Shown: positions 9,734 through 16,908 of the stretch, piece after piece
Position numbering within the stretch: the first letter of the stretch is position 1
Layout of the letters: each line of letters begins with the position of its first letter
Origin: CAWIJK01 sp963836375
GTDB taxonomy: Bacteria > Actinomycetota > Acidimicrobiia > Acidimicrobiales > RAAP-2
Length of the DNA stretch: 64,000 nucleotides
Assembly (NCBI GenBank): GCA_963836375.1
Contig: CAWIJK010000002.1
Coordinates: forward strand, 186,001-250,000
Direction: 5' to 3'
Notes under the pieces: generated by a model
What the model was told of the DNA's origin: nothing
Databases searched by the model: none
The model's input: the letters and a program-made list of their open reading frames with translations, nothing else
Position numbers and translations under genes: made by a program

Positions 9734-10152
9734 CCGCCCCCGACGACGGTTACGAGGCGGGCGACGTCAACCAGGTGGACGCCGAGGCCCCCGACGAGCT
9801 CGACGACGGCTACGAGGCCGGTGACATCAACACCGTGGCCGGCGGCGACGACTTCGACGACGAGTCCGAGGACTACGAGCCGGGAGACGAGGCGGGCAAC
9901 CGGGCCGACGGGGGGACTCCGACGGCCGTGCTCGACTACCTGGCCCGCTCTTTGGCCAACGAACCCGACTCGGTGGTCGTCAACACCGAGGTCCGCCACG
10001 GGTCGGTCCGCTTGCGGCTCCACGTGGCGCCCGACGACATGGGCCGGGTGATCGGCCGGCGCGGCCGCACCGCCCAGGCCCTGCGCACCCTGGTCGGGGT
10101 GGCCGGCGCGGTCGACGGGGTCCAGACCAGCGTCGACATCGTCGACGACTGA
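9730..10152 (+). CDS. khpA: KhpA-like KH-domain RNA-binding protein with acidic N-terminal extension
   Basis: The C-terminal 75 residues are a single KH domain: VLDYLARSLANEPD, then the GxxG-type loop VIGRRGRTAQALRTL, the usual KhpA found between rpsP and rimM. Such proteins bind RNA, often as a KhpA/KhpB pair. Unusually, about 65 residues precede it, very rich in Asp/Glu with three imperfect repeats (DDGYEAGDVN, DDGYEAGDIN, EDYEPGDEAG). Typical KhpA is only about 75-80 residues long. GTG 9730 overlaps the rpsP stop; no in-frame ATG, GTG or TTG start closer to the KH domain was obvious. The role of the tail is unknown. Confidence 0.88.
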   Translation: MTAPDDGYEAGDVNQVDAEAPDELDDGYEAGDINTVAGGDDFDDESEDYEPGDEAGNRADGGTPTAVLDYLARSLANEPDSVVVNTEVRHGSVRLRLHVAPDDMGRVIGRRGRTAQALRTLVGVAGAVDGVQTSVDIVDD

Positions 10153-10159
10153 GCCCGCG

Positions 10160-10672
10160 GTGGGCGCCCCCGGGCCCGCCCAGCCACCGGAGCCCCCTCC
10201 GCCCCCGGTCCTCTTGGAGGTGGGCAGGGTGGCCAAGGCCCACGGCCTGCAGGGCGAGGTGACCGTCGAGCTTTGGAGCGACCTCACCTCACGCCTCGAC
10301 GCGGGGTCTGAGTTGTCCCTGGCCGACGGGACCCGGTTGCGGGTGCTCGCCTCGCGGCCCCACCAGGGCCGCCATCTGGTCTTCTTCGAGGGGGTGGGGG
10401 ACCGAGCCGGCGCCGACGCCCTCCGGGGGGAGGTCCTGTTGGCCCCGCCCGGAGAGCTGCCCGGTGCCCTGTGGGTCCACGAACTTGTCGGTGCCGAGGT
10501 GGTGACGACCGACGGGAGGGCCCTCGGCACGGTCGAGGCGGTCGAGGCCAACCCGGCCAGCGATCTGCTGGTCCTCTCGGGCGGCCACCTGGTGCCGCTG
10601 CGCTTCGTGGTGGGCAACGAGCCGGGGCGGTCGGTGACCGTGGACATCCCCGACGGTCTCGTCGAGCTCTAG
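10160..10672 (+). CDS. rimM: 16S rRNA processing protein RimM
   Basis: 170 residues. After a Pro-rich start, LLEVGRVAKAHGLQGEVTVE is the conserved RimM N-terminus. The second half has the PRC-barrel motif LWVHELVGAEVVTTDGRALG and ends with VDIPDGLVEL. RimM binds S19 and helps mature the 30S head. GTG start at 10160, only 7 bases after the KH gene. Order rpsP-KH-rimM-trmD-rplS is the classic operon. Confidence 0.95.
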   Translation: MGAPGPAQPPEPPPPPVLLEVGRVAKAHGLQGEVTVELWSDLTSRLDAGSELSLADGTRLRVLASRPHQGRHLVFFEGVGDRAGADALRGEVLLAPPGELPGALWVHELVGAEVVTTDGRALGTVEAVEANPASDLLVLSGGHLVPLRFVVGNEPGRSVTVDIPDGLVEL

Positions 10673-10683
10673 GTCGTCCGCCC

Positions 10684-11451
10684 GTGCGCATCGACGTCTT
10701 CACGATCTTCCCCGAGGTGGTCGACGGCTACTGCTCGGCCAGCCTCCTCGGCCGGGCCCGCCAGCACGGGACCCTCGACCTGCGGGTGCGGGACCTGCGC
10801 TCGGGGGCCAACGACCCGAGGCGCTCGGTGGACGACACGCCGTTCGGGGGCGGGGCCGGGATGGTGCTGATGCCCGAGCCGCTCTTCGGCGCCGTCGAGG
10901 CGGTGCGCGAGGCCGAGGGACTGCCCCGGCCCCTGCTCCTCTTGGGCCCCGGCGGCCGCCGCTTCACCCAGTCGGTGGCGGCCGAGCTGGCGGCCGGTGC
11001 CGGGGGTTTCTCCCTGCTCTGCGGGCGCTACGAGGGGGTGGACCAACGGGTGGCCGACCACCTGGTCGACGGGGAGCTCTCGATCGGCGACGTCGTCCTG
11101 GCCGGAGGCGAGTCGGCCGCCCTCGTGGTCATCGAGGCGGTCACCCGCCTGCTGCCCGGGGTGCTCGGCAACGACGCGTCGAGAGACGAGGAGAGCTTCA
11201 GCGCCGGGCTGCTCGAGTACCCCCAGTACACACGGCCGGCTGCGTTCCGGGGCTGGGCCGTCCCCGAGGTGCTCCGCTCGGGGGACCACGGCCGGGTGGC
11301 TCGCTGGCGTCGGGCCCAGGCCCTGGCCCGCACCCTCGAGCGCCGGCCCGACCTGGTCGAGGCCAGGGGTGGCCTCAGCCCCGACGAGATCGAGCTGCTG
11401 GTGGAGGCGGGCGAGGTGCGCCTCCTGGCCGATCACGGCTACCATGGCTGA
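10684..11451 (+). CDS. trmD: tRNA (guanine-N1)-methyltransferase TrmD
   Basis: 255 residues starting MRIDVFTIFPEVVDGY from GTG 10684. SPOUT-fold knot residues LLCGRYEGVDQRV and SIGDVVLAGGESAALV form the S-adenosylmethionine site. DDTPFGGGAGMVLM is the conserved substrate loop. It makes m1G37 in tRNAs and prevents frameshifting. It lies 11 bases after rimM and 36 bases before rplS. Confidence 0.96.
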   Translation: MRIDVFTIFPEVVDGYCSASLLGRARQHGTLDLRVRDLRSGANDPRRSVDDTPFGGGAGMVLMPEPLFGAVEAVREAEGLPRPLLLLGPGGRRFTQSVAAELAAGAGGFSLLCGRYEGVDQRVADHLVDGELSIGDVVLAGGESAALVVIEAVTRLLPGVLGNDASRDEESFSAGLLEYPQYTRPAAFRGWAVPEVLRSGDHGRVARWRRAQALARTLERRPDLVEARGGLSPDEIELLVEAGEVRLLADHGYHG

Positions 11452-11487
11452 TTCGGCCAACCTCCTCCGAGCCCGAAGGACGCGCCA

Positions 11488-11889
11488 GTGCACCCCACCG
11501 AGATCATCGACCGCGACTCGCTGCGCGAGGACGTACCCGAGTTCCGCCCCGGCGACACCGTCAAGGTGCACGTCCGGGTGGTCGAGGGCAACCGCGAGCG
11601 GGTGCAGGTCTTCCAGGGCGTGGTCATCCGCCGCCAGGGCGTGGGCGTGCGCGAGACCTTCACCGTGCGCAAGGTCAGCTTCGGGGTGGGGGTGGAGCGG
11701 ACCTTCCCGGTGCACTCGCCGACCATCGCCAAGCTGGAGGTGGCCACCTTCGGCGACGTGCGGCGGGCCAAGCTCTACTACCTGCGGGACCGGTCCGGGA
11801 AGGCCGCCAAGATCAAAGAGAAGCGCCAGCCGCTGAAGGCGGCGAAGTCCGCAGGCGCCGACGAGGACGAACCGGCTCCGCCGAGCTGA
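11488..11889 (+). CDS. rplS: 50S ribosomal protein L19
   Basis: 133 residues. FRPGDTVKVHVRVVEGNRER, VFQGVVIRRQGVGVRETFTVRK and VERTFPVHSP are diagnostic of L19, located at the 30S-50S interface. GTG start at 11488 after GAAGGACG. The C-terminus carries an extra Lys-rich then acidic tail (KSAGADEDEPAPPS). Confidence 0.97.
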   Translation: MHPTEIIDRDSLREDVPEFRPGDTVKVHVRVVEGNRERVQVFQGVVIRRQGVGVRETFTVRKVSFGVGVERTFPVHSPTIAKLEVATFGDVRRAKLYYLRDRSGKAAKIKEKRQPLKAAKSAGADEDEPAPPS

Positions 11890-11975
11890 CCGGAGCGTTC
11901 ACCGGGCGCGGCCCCGGCCCCACGGCGGGCCCGGGACCGAGTCCCCGGCGACCTTCGTTACGGTACAGGGGAGCT

Positions 11976-12044
11976 ATGGACACCCAAGACGCGCCAGCGG
12001 CGGACCACCGAGCCGTGGTCGCTCCGCCCTCGGGCAGCCGCTGA
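11976..12044 (+). CDS. Short upstream ORF before DUF2469
   Basis: A 22-codon ORF, MDTQDAPAADHRAVVAPPSG and two more residues, preceded by AGGGGAG at 11967-11973. Its TGA overlaps a second ATG (TGATG at 12042-12046) that reads MAGPR, and that mini-ORF's TGA overlaps the ATG of the DUF2469 gene (ATGA at 12058). This stepwise coupling could set translation of the downstream gene. No homology recognised; it may be fortuitous. Confidence 0.3.
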   Translation: MDTQDAPAADHRAVVAPPSGSR

Positions 12045-12057
12045 TGGCCGGCCCCCG

Positions 12058-12351
12058 ATGAGCGAGGAAGAACTCGAGCGCTACGAGGCGGAGATCGAGC
12101 TGGCCCTGGTCCACGAGTACCGGGCCGTCCTCCCGATGTTCAGCTACGTGGTGGAGACCGAGCGCCGCTTCTATCTGGCCAACGACGTCTCGCTGACCGT
12201 GCGCGCCGAGGCGTCCCCCAACGTGATCGAGCTCGAGCTCTCCGACGCCTGGGTCTGGGACATGTACCGGCCGGCCCGCTTCGTCCCCTCAGTGCGGATC
12301 GTCACCTTCCGCGACGTGAACGTCGAGCGGCTGCCCGAAAAGGAGCTCTAG
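12058..12351 (+). CDS. DUF2469 family protein
   Basis: 97 residues, with FSYVVETERRFYLAN and DAWVWDMYRPARFVPSVRIV, which identify the actinobacterial DUF2469 family (Rv2901c-like). Function unknown. In mycobacteria it sits downstream of rplS-lepB-rnhB; here it follows rplS directly after 168 bases, so lepB and rnhB are absent from the expected place. The ATG at 12058 is favoured by length and conservation. Confidence 0.88.
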   Translation: MSEEELERYEAEIELALVHEYRAVLPMFSYVVETERRFYLANDVSLTVRAEASPNVIELELSDAWVWDMYRPARFVPSVRIVTFRDVNVERLPEKEL

Positions 12352-12492
12352 GGGTTCTGCCCCGCCAGGTTGTTGACACGGCTGGTCGGTGGGCCGCCGA
12401 TGGCCGGGTGGTGCCGGTGCTGGCGGTCCCCGGGCCCCGGTCGTAGGGTTGCGCGCCGGTCCACGGGCGCGGCGGCTCTGAGAGGAGTGGGT

Positions 12493-13275
12493 GTGGAGAC
12501 GCTGATTGTGGAGCGCCGCGAGGGCGTGGTGACGGTGACCATGAACCGGCCCGAGCGCAAGAACGCGGCCAACGGGGTGATGCTCCGCGAGCTGCAGGAG
12601 GCCTTCGAGGAGATCGAGCGGACCGGCGAGGACCGGGTGCTGGTGCTCACCGGGGCCGGCGGAGCCTTCTGCTCGGGTGCCGACCTGGGGGATCCGAACG
12701 GACCCGCCTCGGACACGAGCCAACCCGGCCTAATCAGGATGCGGCGCCTGGGCGACGTCGCCCTGGCCCTGCACCGGCTGACCAAGCCGGCCATCGCCAA
12801 GGTCGACGGGTTCGCGGTGGGGGCCGGCCTCAGCCTGGCCCTGGGGTGCGACCTGGTCGTGGCATCGGACCGGGCGCGGCTCTCGATGATCTTCTCGCGG
12901 CGCGGCCTGTCGCTCGACAACGGGGCGTCGTGGCTCCTGCCCCGGCTGGTGGGGATGGCCAGGGCGAAAGAGCTGGCCCTCTTCGGCGAGATGCTCGACG
13001 CCACCCAGGCGGTCGAGCTCGGCCTGGTGAACCGGGTCGTCCCGGTCGCCGAGCTGGACGACTTCGTCGACGACTGGGCCACCCGGCTGGCCGCCGGGCC
13101 CCCGATCGCCCTGTCGATGACCAAGACCCTCCTGCACAACTCCCTGTCCGCCTCGATGGAAGAGGCGGTCGAGGACGAGGCCCGCTGCCAGGCCGTGAAC
13201 TTCGCCACGGCCGACACGGCCGAGGCCATGGCAGCCTTCACCCAGAAGCGGGAGCCCAAGTTCGTCGGCCGCTGA
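12493..13275 (+). CDS. Enoyl-CoA hydratase/isomerase family protein
   Basis: 260-residue crotonase-fold enzyme. VTVTMNRPERKNAANGVML and the oxyanion-hole motif GAGGAFCSGADLG are clear. KPAIAKVDGFAVGAGLSLAL contains the second backbone NH donor. The usual catalytic Glu region reads FSRRGLSLDNGASWLLPRLVG, so the classical hydratase Glu at the first position is replaced (Leu/Asp), suggesting a different crotonase reaction. GTG 12493 is preceded by AGGAG at 12482-12486; GTG 12487 is an alternative. It stands alone between core genes. Confidence 0.9.
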   Translation: METLIVERREGVVTVTMNRPERKNAANGVMLRELQEAFEEIERTGEDRVLVLTGAGGAFCSGADLGDPNGPASDTSQPGLIRMRRLGDVALALHRLTKPAIAKVDGFAVGAGLSLALGCDLVVASDRARLSMIFSRRGLSLDNGASWLLPRLVGMARAKELALFGEMLDATQAVELGLVNRVVPVAELDDFVDDWATRLAAGPPIALSMTKTLLHNSLSASMEEAVEDEARCQAVNFATADTAEAMAAFTQKREPKFVGR

Positions 13276-13331
13276 CCTGGGCGGTCGGGCGGGCCGGGTC
13301 GGAGCGGACAGCGGTCCCGCCGGTTCGGCCA

Positions 13332-13337
13332 TATAGT
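13332..13337 (+). promoter_or_regulatory. -10-like TATAGT before the NfeD-slipin pair
   Basis: TATAGT lies about 86 bases before the NfeD-like start, in the 148-base gap after the hydratase gene. No clear -35 was seen. It would give a leader of roughly 80 bases carrying the AGGAGGGG site. Confidence 0.35.
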
Positions 13338-13423
13338 CAGCGGTAGCTGCGGTGAGCGACCGACCGGCGACGGCTCGGCCGGTGGCCGGCGTGGCAGGGC
13401 CTTCGCGAGAGGAGGGGCCGAGG

Positions 13424-13636
13424 ATGTTGAACGGTGTCCAAGGCATGATCGGCGAGACCGCCCTCGTGACCAAGTCGATCAAGGGTGCCCACCACCCGGG
13501 CTCGGTTCGGGCCCGGGGCGAGGACTGGCTGGCCATCCCCCTCGACCCCGACGAGACCATCAACCCCGGGACCAACGTCGTCGTCGCCGACATCGAGCGG
13601 GGCACCCTCGTCGTCTACGCCTCAGACGACCAGTAG
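13424..13636 (+). CDS. NfeD-like OB-fold protein, soluble short form
   Basis: A 70-residue protein: IGETALVTKSIKGAHHPGSV, then GEDWLAIPLDPDETINPGTN and VVADIERGTLVVYA. This matches the C-terminal beta-barrel (OB) domain of NfeD proteins, without their membrane or protease part. A strong GAGAGGAGGGG at 13406-13416 fixes ATG 13424, although the frame is open to GTG 13352. NfeD proteins are characteristically encoded next to slipins, and the next gene is one. Confidence 0.8.
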   Translation: MLNGVQGMIGETALVTKSIKGAHHPGSVRARGEDWLAIPLDPDETINPGTNVVVADIERGTLVVYASDDQ

Positions 13637-13707
13637 GGCGCGAGGGTACACCCCACAGTCTGTGACCCAATGACCGGCCGGAGTTCGAACGAACAGAGAG
13701 AAGACCC

Positions 13708-14712
13708 ATGTTGACAGCCAGTGCAGACGTACTCGCAGGGGTGGTGACCGTCATCGTCGTGGTGGTGGTCCTCTTGTTCCTGTTGCTCGTGACCCGCTCG
13801 CTCAAGATCGTCCAGCAGGGGAGTGTCGGGGTCATCAAGCGGGTCGGCGAGTTCAAGAAGATCAAGCAGCCGGGAATCTCGTTCCTGATGCCCTTCTTGG
13901 ACAAGATGGTCAAGGTGGACATGCGAGAGTTCCCGATGACCGGCGACCAGCAGGCGGTGATCACCCAGGACAACGTCTCACTGTGGGTCAGCGCCACCAT
14001 CTTCTGCCAGGTGATCGACGTCAAGGCGGCCCTTTTCGAGATCGCCGACTACCAACTGGCCGTCGACCAACTGTCGCGGACGGCGCTGCGGGCGGTGTTC
14101 GGTGAGCTGACGCTGGACCAGTCCCTTTCCCAGCGCGAGACGATCAACTCCCGCATGCAGGATCACATGGCCGACGCGGCCATGAAGTGGGGCGTGCGTC
14201 TGAACCGCATCGAGATCCTCGACATCACCCCGCCCAACAACGTCCTGCAGGCCATGTCGGAGCAGAAAGAGGCCGAGCAGCACAAGCGGGCGGCCATCTT
14301 GAAGTCCGAGGGAGAGCAGCAGGCCGCGGTCAACAGCGCCGGGGGCCGCAAGCAGGCGGCCATCTTGGAGGCCGAGGGATCCAAGCAGGCGGCCATCTTG
14401 GCCGCCGAGGCCGAGATGAAGGTTCTCGAACTGCAGGCCGAGGGTGAGAAGAAGGCCCGTCTGCTCCGGGGCGAAGGGGAGGCGGCCGCCCTGACGGCGA
14501 TCGACGCCGCCACCATCAACCCCAACACGCTGGCCGTCCTCCAGCTGCGGGCACTGCAGGACATCGCCACCGCGCCGAACGCCAAGGTGGTCGTGCCCTA
14601 CGAGGCGGCCGGCCTGATCGGCGGGGCCGAGATGCTGGTGGACGTGCTCAAGGGTGTGGGACCCAAGCACTCCCCGGCGGCGGTGAACGGCGGGGCACCC
14701 CCGTCCGCCTGA
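13708..14712 (+). CDS. Slipin / SPFH (band 7) membrane protein
   Basis: 334 residues. An N-terminal membrane segment (VVTVIVVVVVLLFLLLVTRS) is followed by an SPFH domain (IVQQGSVGVIKRVGEF, FLMPFLDKMVKVDMRE, GVRLNRIEILDITPP). A long helical region follows with Ala/Glu/Gln repeats (RKQAAILEAEGSKQAAILAA), as in stomatin, prohibitin and flotillin. Such proteins assemble into membrane cages and scaffolds. The partner NfeD gene is 71 bases upstream, the usual slipin-NfeD arrangement. The C-terminus ends in a Pro/Gly-rich tail. Confidence 0.92.
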   Translation: MLTASADVLAGVVTVIVVVVVLLFLLLVTRSLKIVQQGSVGVIKRVGEFKKIKQPGISFLMPFLDKMVKVDMREFPMTGDQQAVITQDNVSLWVSATIFCQVIDVKAALFEIADYQLAVDQLSRTALRAVFGELTLDQSLSQRETINSRMQDHMADAAMKWGVRLNRIEILDITPPNNVLQAMSEQKEAEQHKRAAILKSEGEQQAAVNSAGGRKQAAILEAEGSKQAAILAAEAEMKVLELQAEGEKKARLLRGEGEAAALTAIDAATINPNTLAVLQLRALQDIATAPNAKVVVPYEAAGLIGGAEMLVDVLKGVGPKHSPAAVNGGAPPSA

Positions 14713-14714
14713 CC

Positions 14715-14729
14715 GAGGCGCCCCGCCTC
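14715..14729. terminator. Short GC hairpin after the slipin gene
   Basis: GAGGCG, loop CCC, CGCCTC gives a 6-bp stem starting 3 bases after the slipin stop. There is no T-run. It lies between genes that converge here (slipin + strand, pilin-like gene - strand), so it may end transcription in both directions. Confidence 0.35.
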
Positions 14730-14888
14730 AGCGATGTTCGCCCGCTGCCCGCCGCGGGTGGTTGAACCGGGCACGTCCCCCGGCCACGAACGAGTGATCG
14801 ACGGGGGCCGCCGCCGGAGCGCCGTGCACTCCCGGTGTCGCCGGAGCACGTGAGGTCCCCCGGCGGCGGGGCCCCGGCGGACCCCGGG

Positions 14889-15533
14889 TCAGGGGGGAGG
14901 AGCGCCCTGCTGCCAACCGATGGCGCTCGAAGACACCGCGCCGGCGGTGGGTGGGCTGCTCAGGGCGGGCGCCGTGCAACTCGACTGGCCGGTCTGCTCG
15001 CCGTTCCAGACGGCCCCTCCGCCGAGGTAGGCGAACCAGCAGTTGCCGGCCGACGAGTGCACCGCCAGCACGACGGCTGATCCGCCGGTCGCCGAGGCTC
15101 CGGGCAACGCCCCCCCGCCCGCCCCGGGCACCGTCACCCCGCCCGCCCCGGGCACCGTCACCCCGCCGGCCCCGGGGATGGCGCCCCCGGTCCCGGCGCT
15201 GCCGGCCGCCGTGGCCACGCTGATGACGTTCGGAGCGGTGGAGGCCCCGCTGGTGTACTGCAGAGCGGGGTCGGCGGCGCTGAGGCTGGCTTCGCTGACA
15301 CCGCCGCCTGCCGCCAGGGCCTGCTGGGCCGCCGAGACAGCCTGGCTGAGGTTGGTCTTGGCCTGGACGTCCCCGGCCAGCCCGACGTCGGGGTTGCCCG
15401 AGGTGCCGTTCGACCCGTTGCCGAGTGTCGTGCCCAGAACGATCGCCGTCAGGAGGCCCACGATGAGCAGGCTCAGCACCAGGGCGAGGACCCCCACCTG
15501 GCCCTCCTCGTTGCCCCGCATCCGACTGGCCAT
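14889..15533 (-). CDS. Pilin-like membrane-anchored Gly/Ala-rich protein
   Basis: 214 residues. The N-terminus MASRMRGNEEGQVGVLALVL runs into a single hydrophobic helix, similar to a prepilin or TadE-like leader: a charged segment, EEG, then the helix. The Glu5 of classical type IV pilins is absent. The rest is low-complexity Gly/Ala/Ser, with a 24-bp tandem repeat encoding VTVPGAGG twice, and two cysteines (NCWFAYLGG, SSCTAPAL) that may form a disulfide. An internal ATG at 15521 is an alternative start. It is likely exported to the cell surface. No pilus assembly genes are nearby. Confidence 0.6.
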   Translation of the reverse strand: MASRMRGNEEGQVGVLALVLSLLIVGLLTAIVLGTTLGNGSNGTSGNPDVGLAGDVQAKTNLSQAVSAAQQALAAGGGVSEASLSAADPALQYTSGASTAPNVISVATAAGSAGTGGAIPGAGGVTVPGAGGVTVPGAGGGALPGASATGGSAVVLAVHSSAGNCWFAYLGGGAVWNGEQTGQSSCTAPALSSPPTAGAVSSSAIGWQQGAPPP

Positions 15534-15640
15534 GGCTCGACCCCCTCACCCCCCGGGCAGTCCCGGCTGCCCCCCGGACCGATGGCAAAACCGTAGTCCT
15601 CGCCAAGCGAGACCACGAGCACTACCGTCCCGGGGCCCGC

Positions 15641-15646
15641 TAGACC
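15641..15646 (+). promoter_or_regulatory. -10-like element before the NYN gene
   Basis: TAGACC ends 6 bases before GTG 15653. It departs from TANNNT at the last base but fits the spacing seen for other leaderless starts here. Confidence 0.3.
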
Positions 15647-15652
15647 GGTGCG

Positions 15653-16042
15653 GTGCACTGGTTGATCGACGGCATGAACCTCATCGGGTCGCGGCCCGAC
15701 GGCTGGTGGCGGGACCGTCCGGATGCCCAGCGCCGGTTGGTCGGTGAGCTGGGCCGGCTGGTCGAGAGCGACGGTGGCTCAGAGGTGACCGTGACCGTCG
15801 TCTTCGACGGGCGGGCGCCGGGCGGGGATCCGGTCGATCCCGCCGGGGTCGAGGTCGTCTACGCCCCCGGAGCACCCGACGCTGCCGACGACGTCATCGC
15901 CGAGATGGCGGCCGCCACCGGCGAGCGGTCGGGGACCGTGGTCGTGACCTCCGATGCGGGGCTGGCCGGCCGGGTGCGGGCATCGGGCCTGGGGGTGGTC
16001 GGGGTGCGGGCGTTCCGGGACATCCTCGGCGCCTCCACGTGA
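15653..16042 (+). CDS. NYN-domain (YacP-like) ribonuclease
   Basis: 129 residues beginning MHWLIDGMNLIGSRPDGWW. The acidic residues of the PIN/NYN fold are visible: IDGMNL, VVFDGRAPG, DAADDVIAEM and TVVVTSDAGLA. These match the YacP-like NYN family, linked to rRNA and mRNA turnover in Bacillus. The stop overlaps the next start as GTGA (16039-16042), giving a coupled operon with the LLM and acyltransferase genes. Confidence 0.85.
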   Translation: MHWLIDGMNLIGSRPDGWWRDRPDAQRRLVGELGRLVESDGGSEVTVTVVFDGRAPGGDPVDPAGVEVVYAPGAPDAADDVIAEMAAATGERSGTVVVTSDAGLAGRVRASGLGVVGVRAFRDILGAST

Positions 16043-16908
16043 CCGGGGGCCCGACGGGCCCGGCACTACCCTGGGACCTCGCTGTGGACCCCTCCATTCG
16101 ACTCGGACTGGAGCTGCCCCCCCTCGACCCACCGGCAGGCTCCGACCTCGCGCCAGCCACCCTCGAGCGCCTCAACGCCGTGCTGGCCGCCGCCGAGAGG
16201 GCGGGTGTCGGCGCGCTCTGGCTGACCGGCGGGGCGGGCCAGGCCTCGGGCGGCGCCGACGCCTGCACCGTGGCCGCCGGCCTGGCCGCCGGTCCGGGGT
16301 CGGTGACCCTGGGGGTGGTCGCCCCGCTGGCCGGGGCGCGCAACCCCTCGCTGTTGGCCCGTGACCTCACCTCGCTCGACGTGGTGTCGTCGGGACGCTC
16401 GGGGCTCTTGGTGCAAGGCGCGGGATGCCTCGGCGAGGCCCTCACCGTCTGCCGGTCACTGTTCACGAGCGACTCGAGCGACTTCACCGGCGAGTGCTAC
16501 CGCCTGGCGGGCGCCGTCAACCGTCCGGCGCCCGTCCGATCGGGCGGTCCCTTGCTCTTGGCCCAGCCGGCACGGCCGGTCGAGGTCGGTGACCCGGCCG
16601 GGACCGTCGACGCCTGGGTGGTGACCGGGGACATCGCTGACGTCGAGGAGGCGGCCCGGGTCCTTCGGGCGGGCTCGGAGGGGTCGGGCTCCCACCGGGC
16701 CGCCGGCCGGCCGGCGCTCGTCTGGCGCGGCACGCTGGGCGGGGACCACGACGCGGGGGTTGCCGAGCGGGTCGACGAGCTGCACCGGGCCGGGGCCGAC
16801 GGCCTGATCGTCTCGCCGGCCGACGGCCGGATCGGGGCGGGCTTCGCCGCCGCCGCCGAGCGGCTCGTGGCCCTGCTGGTCCCCCTCGTCGGGCGGTGGG
16901 CCCGGTGA
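16039..16908 (+). CDS. Luciferase-like (LLM class) oxidoreductase, divergent
   Basis: 289 residues with an LLM-type beginning (SIRLGLELPPLDPPAG), AERAGVGALWLTGG, VTLGVVAPLAGARNPSLLARDL and DVVSSGRSGLLVQGA. These correspond to the TIM-barrel strands of F420- or FMN-dependent luciferase-like enzymes. It is shorter than usual and the substrate-binding insertions look reduced, so activity is uncertain. It is embedded in a run of GTGA overlaps with the NYN nuclease before it and the acyltransferase after it. Confidence 0.7.
   Translation: MTGGPTGPALPWDLAVDPSIRLGLELPPLDPPAGSDLAPATLERLNAVLAAAERAGVGALWLTGGAGQASGGADACTVAAGLAAGPGSVTLGVVAPLAGARNPSLLARDLTSLDVVSSGRSGLLVQGAGCLGEALTVCRSLFTSDSSDFTGECYRLAGAVNRPAPVRSGGPLLLAQPARPVEVGDPAGTVDAWVVTGDIADVEEAARVLRAGSEGSGSHRAAGRPALVWRGTLGGDHDAGVAERVDELHRAGADGLIVSPADGRIGAGFAAAAERLVALLVPLVGRWAR

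Noticed and set aside
13352..13423. 24-codon N-terminal extension of the NfeD-like gene from GTG 13352
   Set aside because: The strong AGGAGGGG just before ATG 13424 and the family N-terminus favour the shorter form; the extension overlaps that ribosome-binding site.
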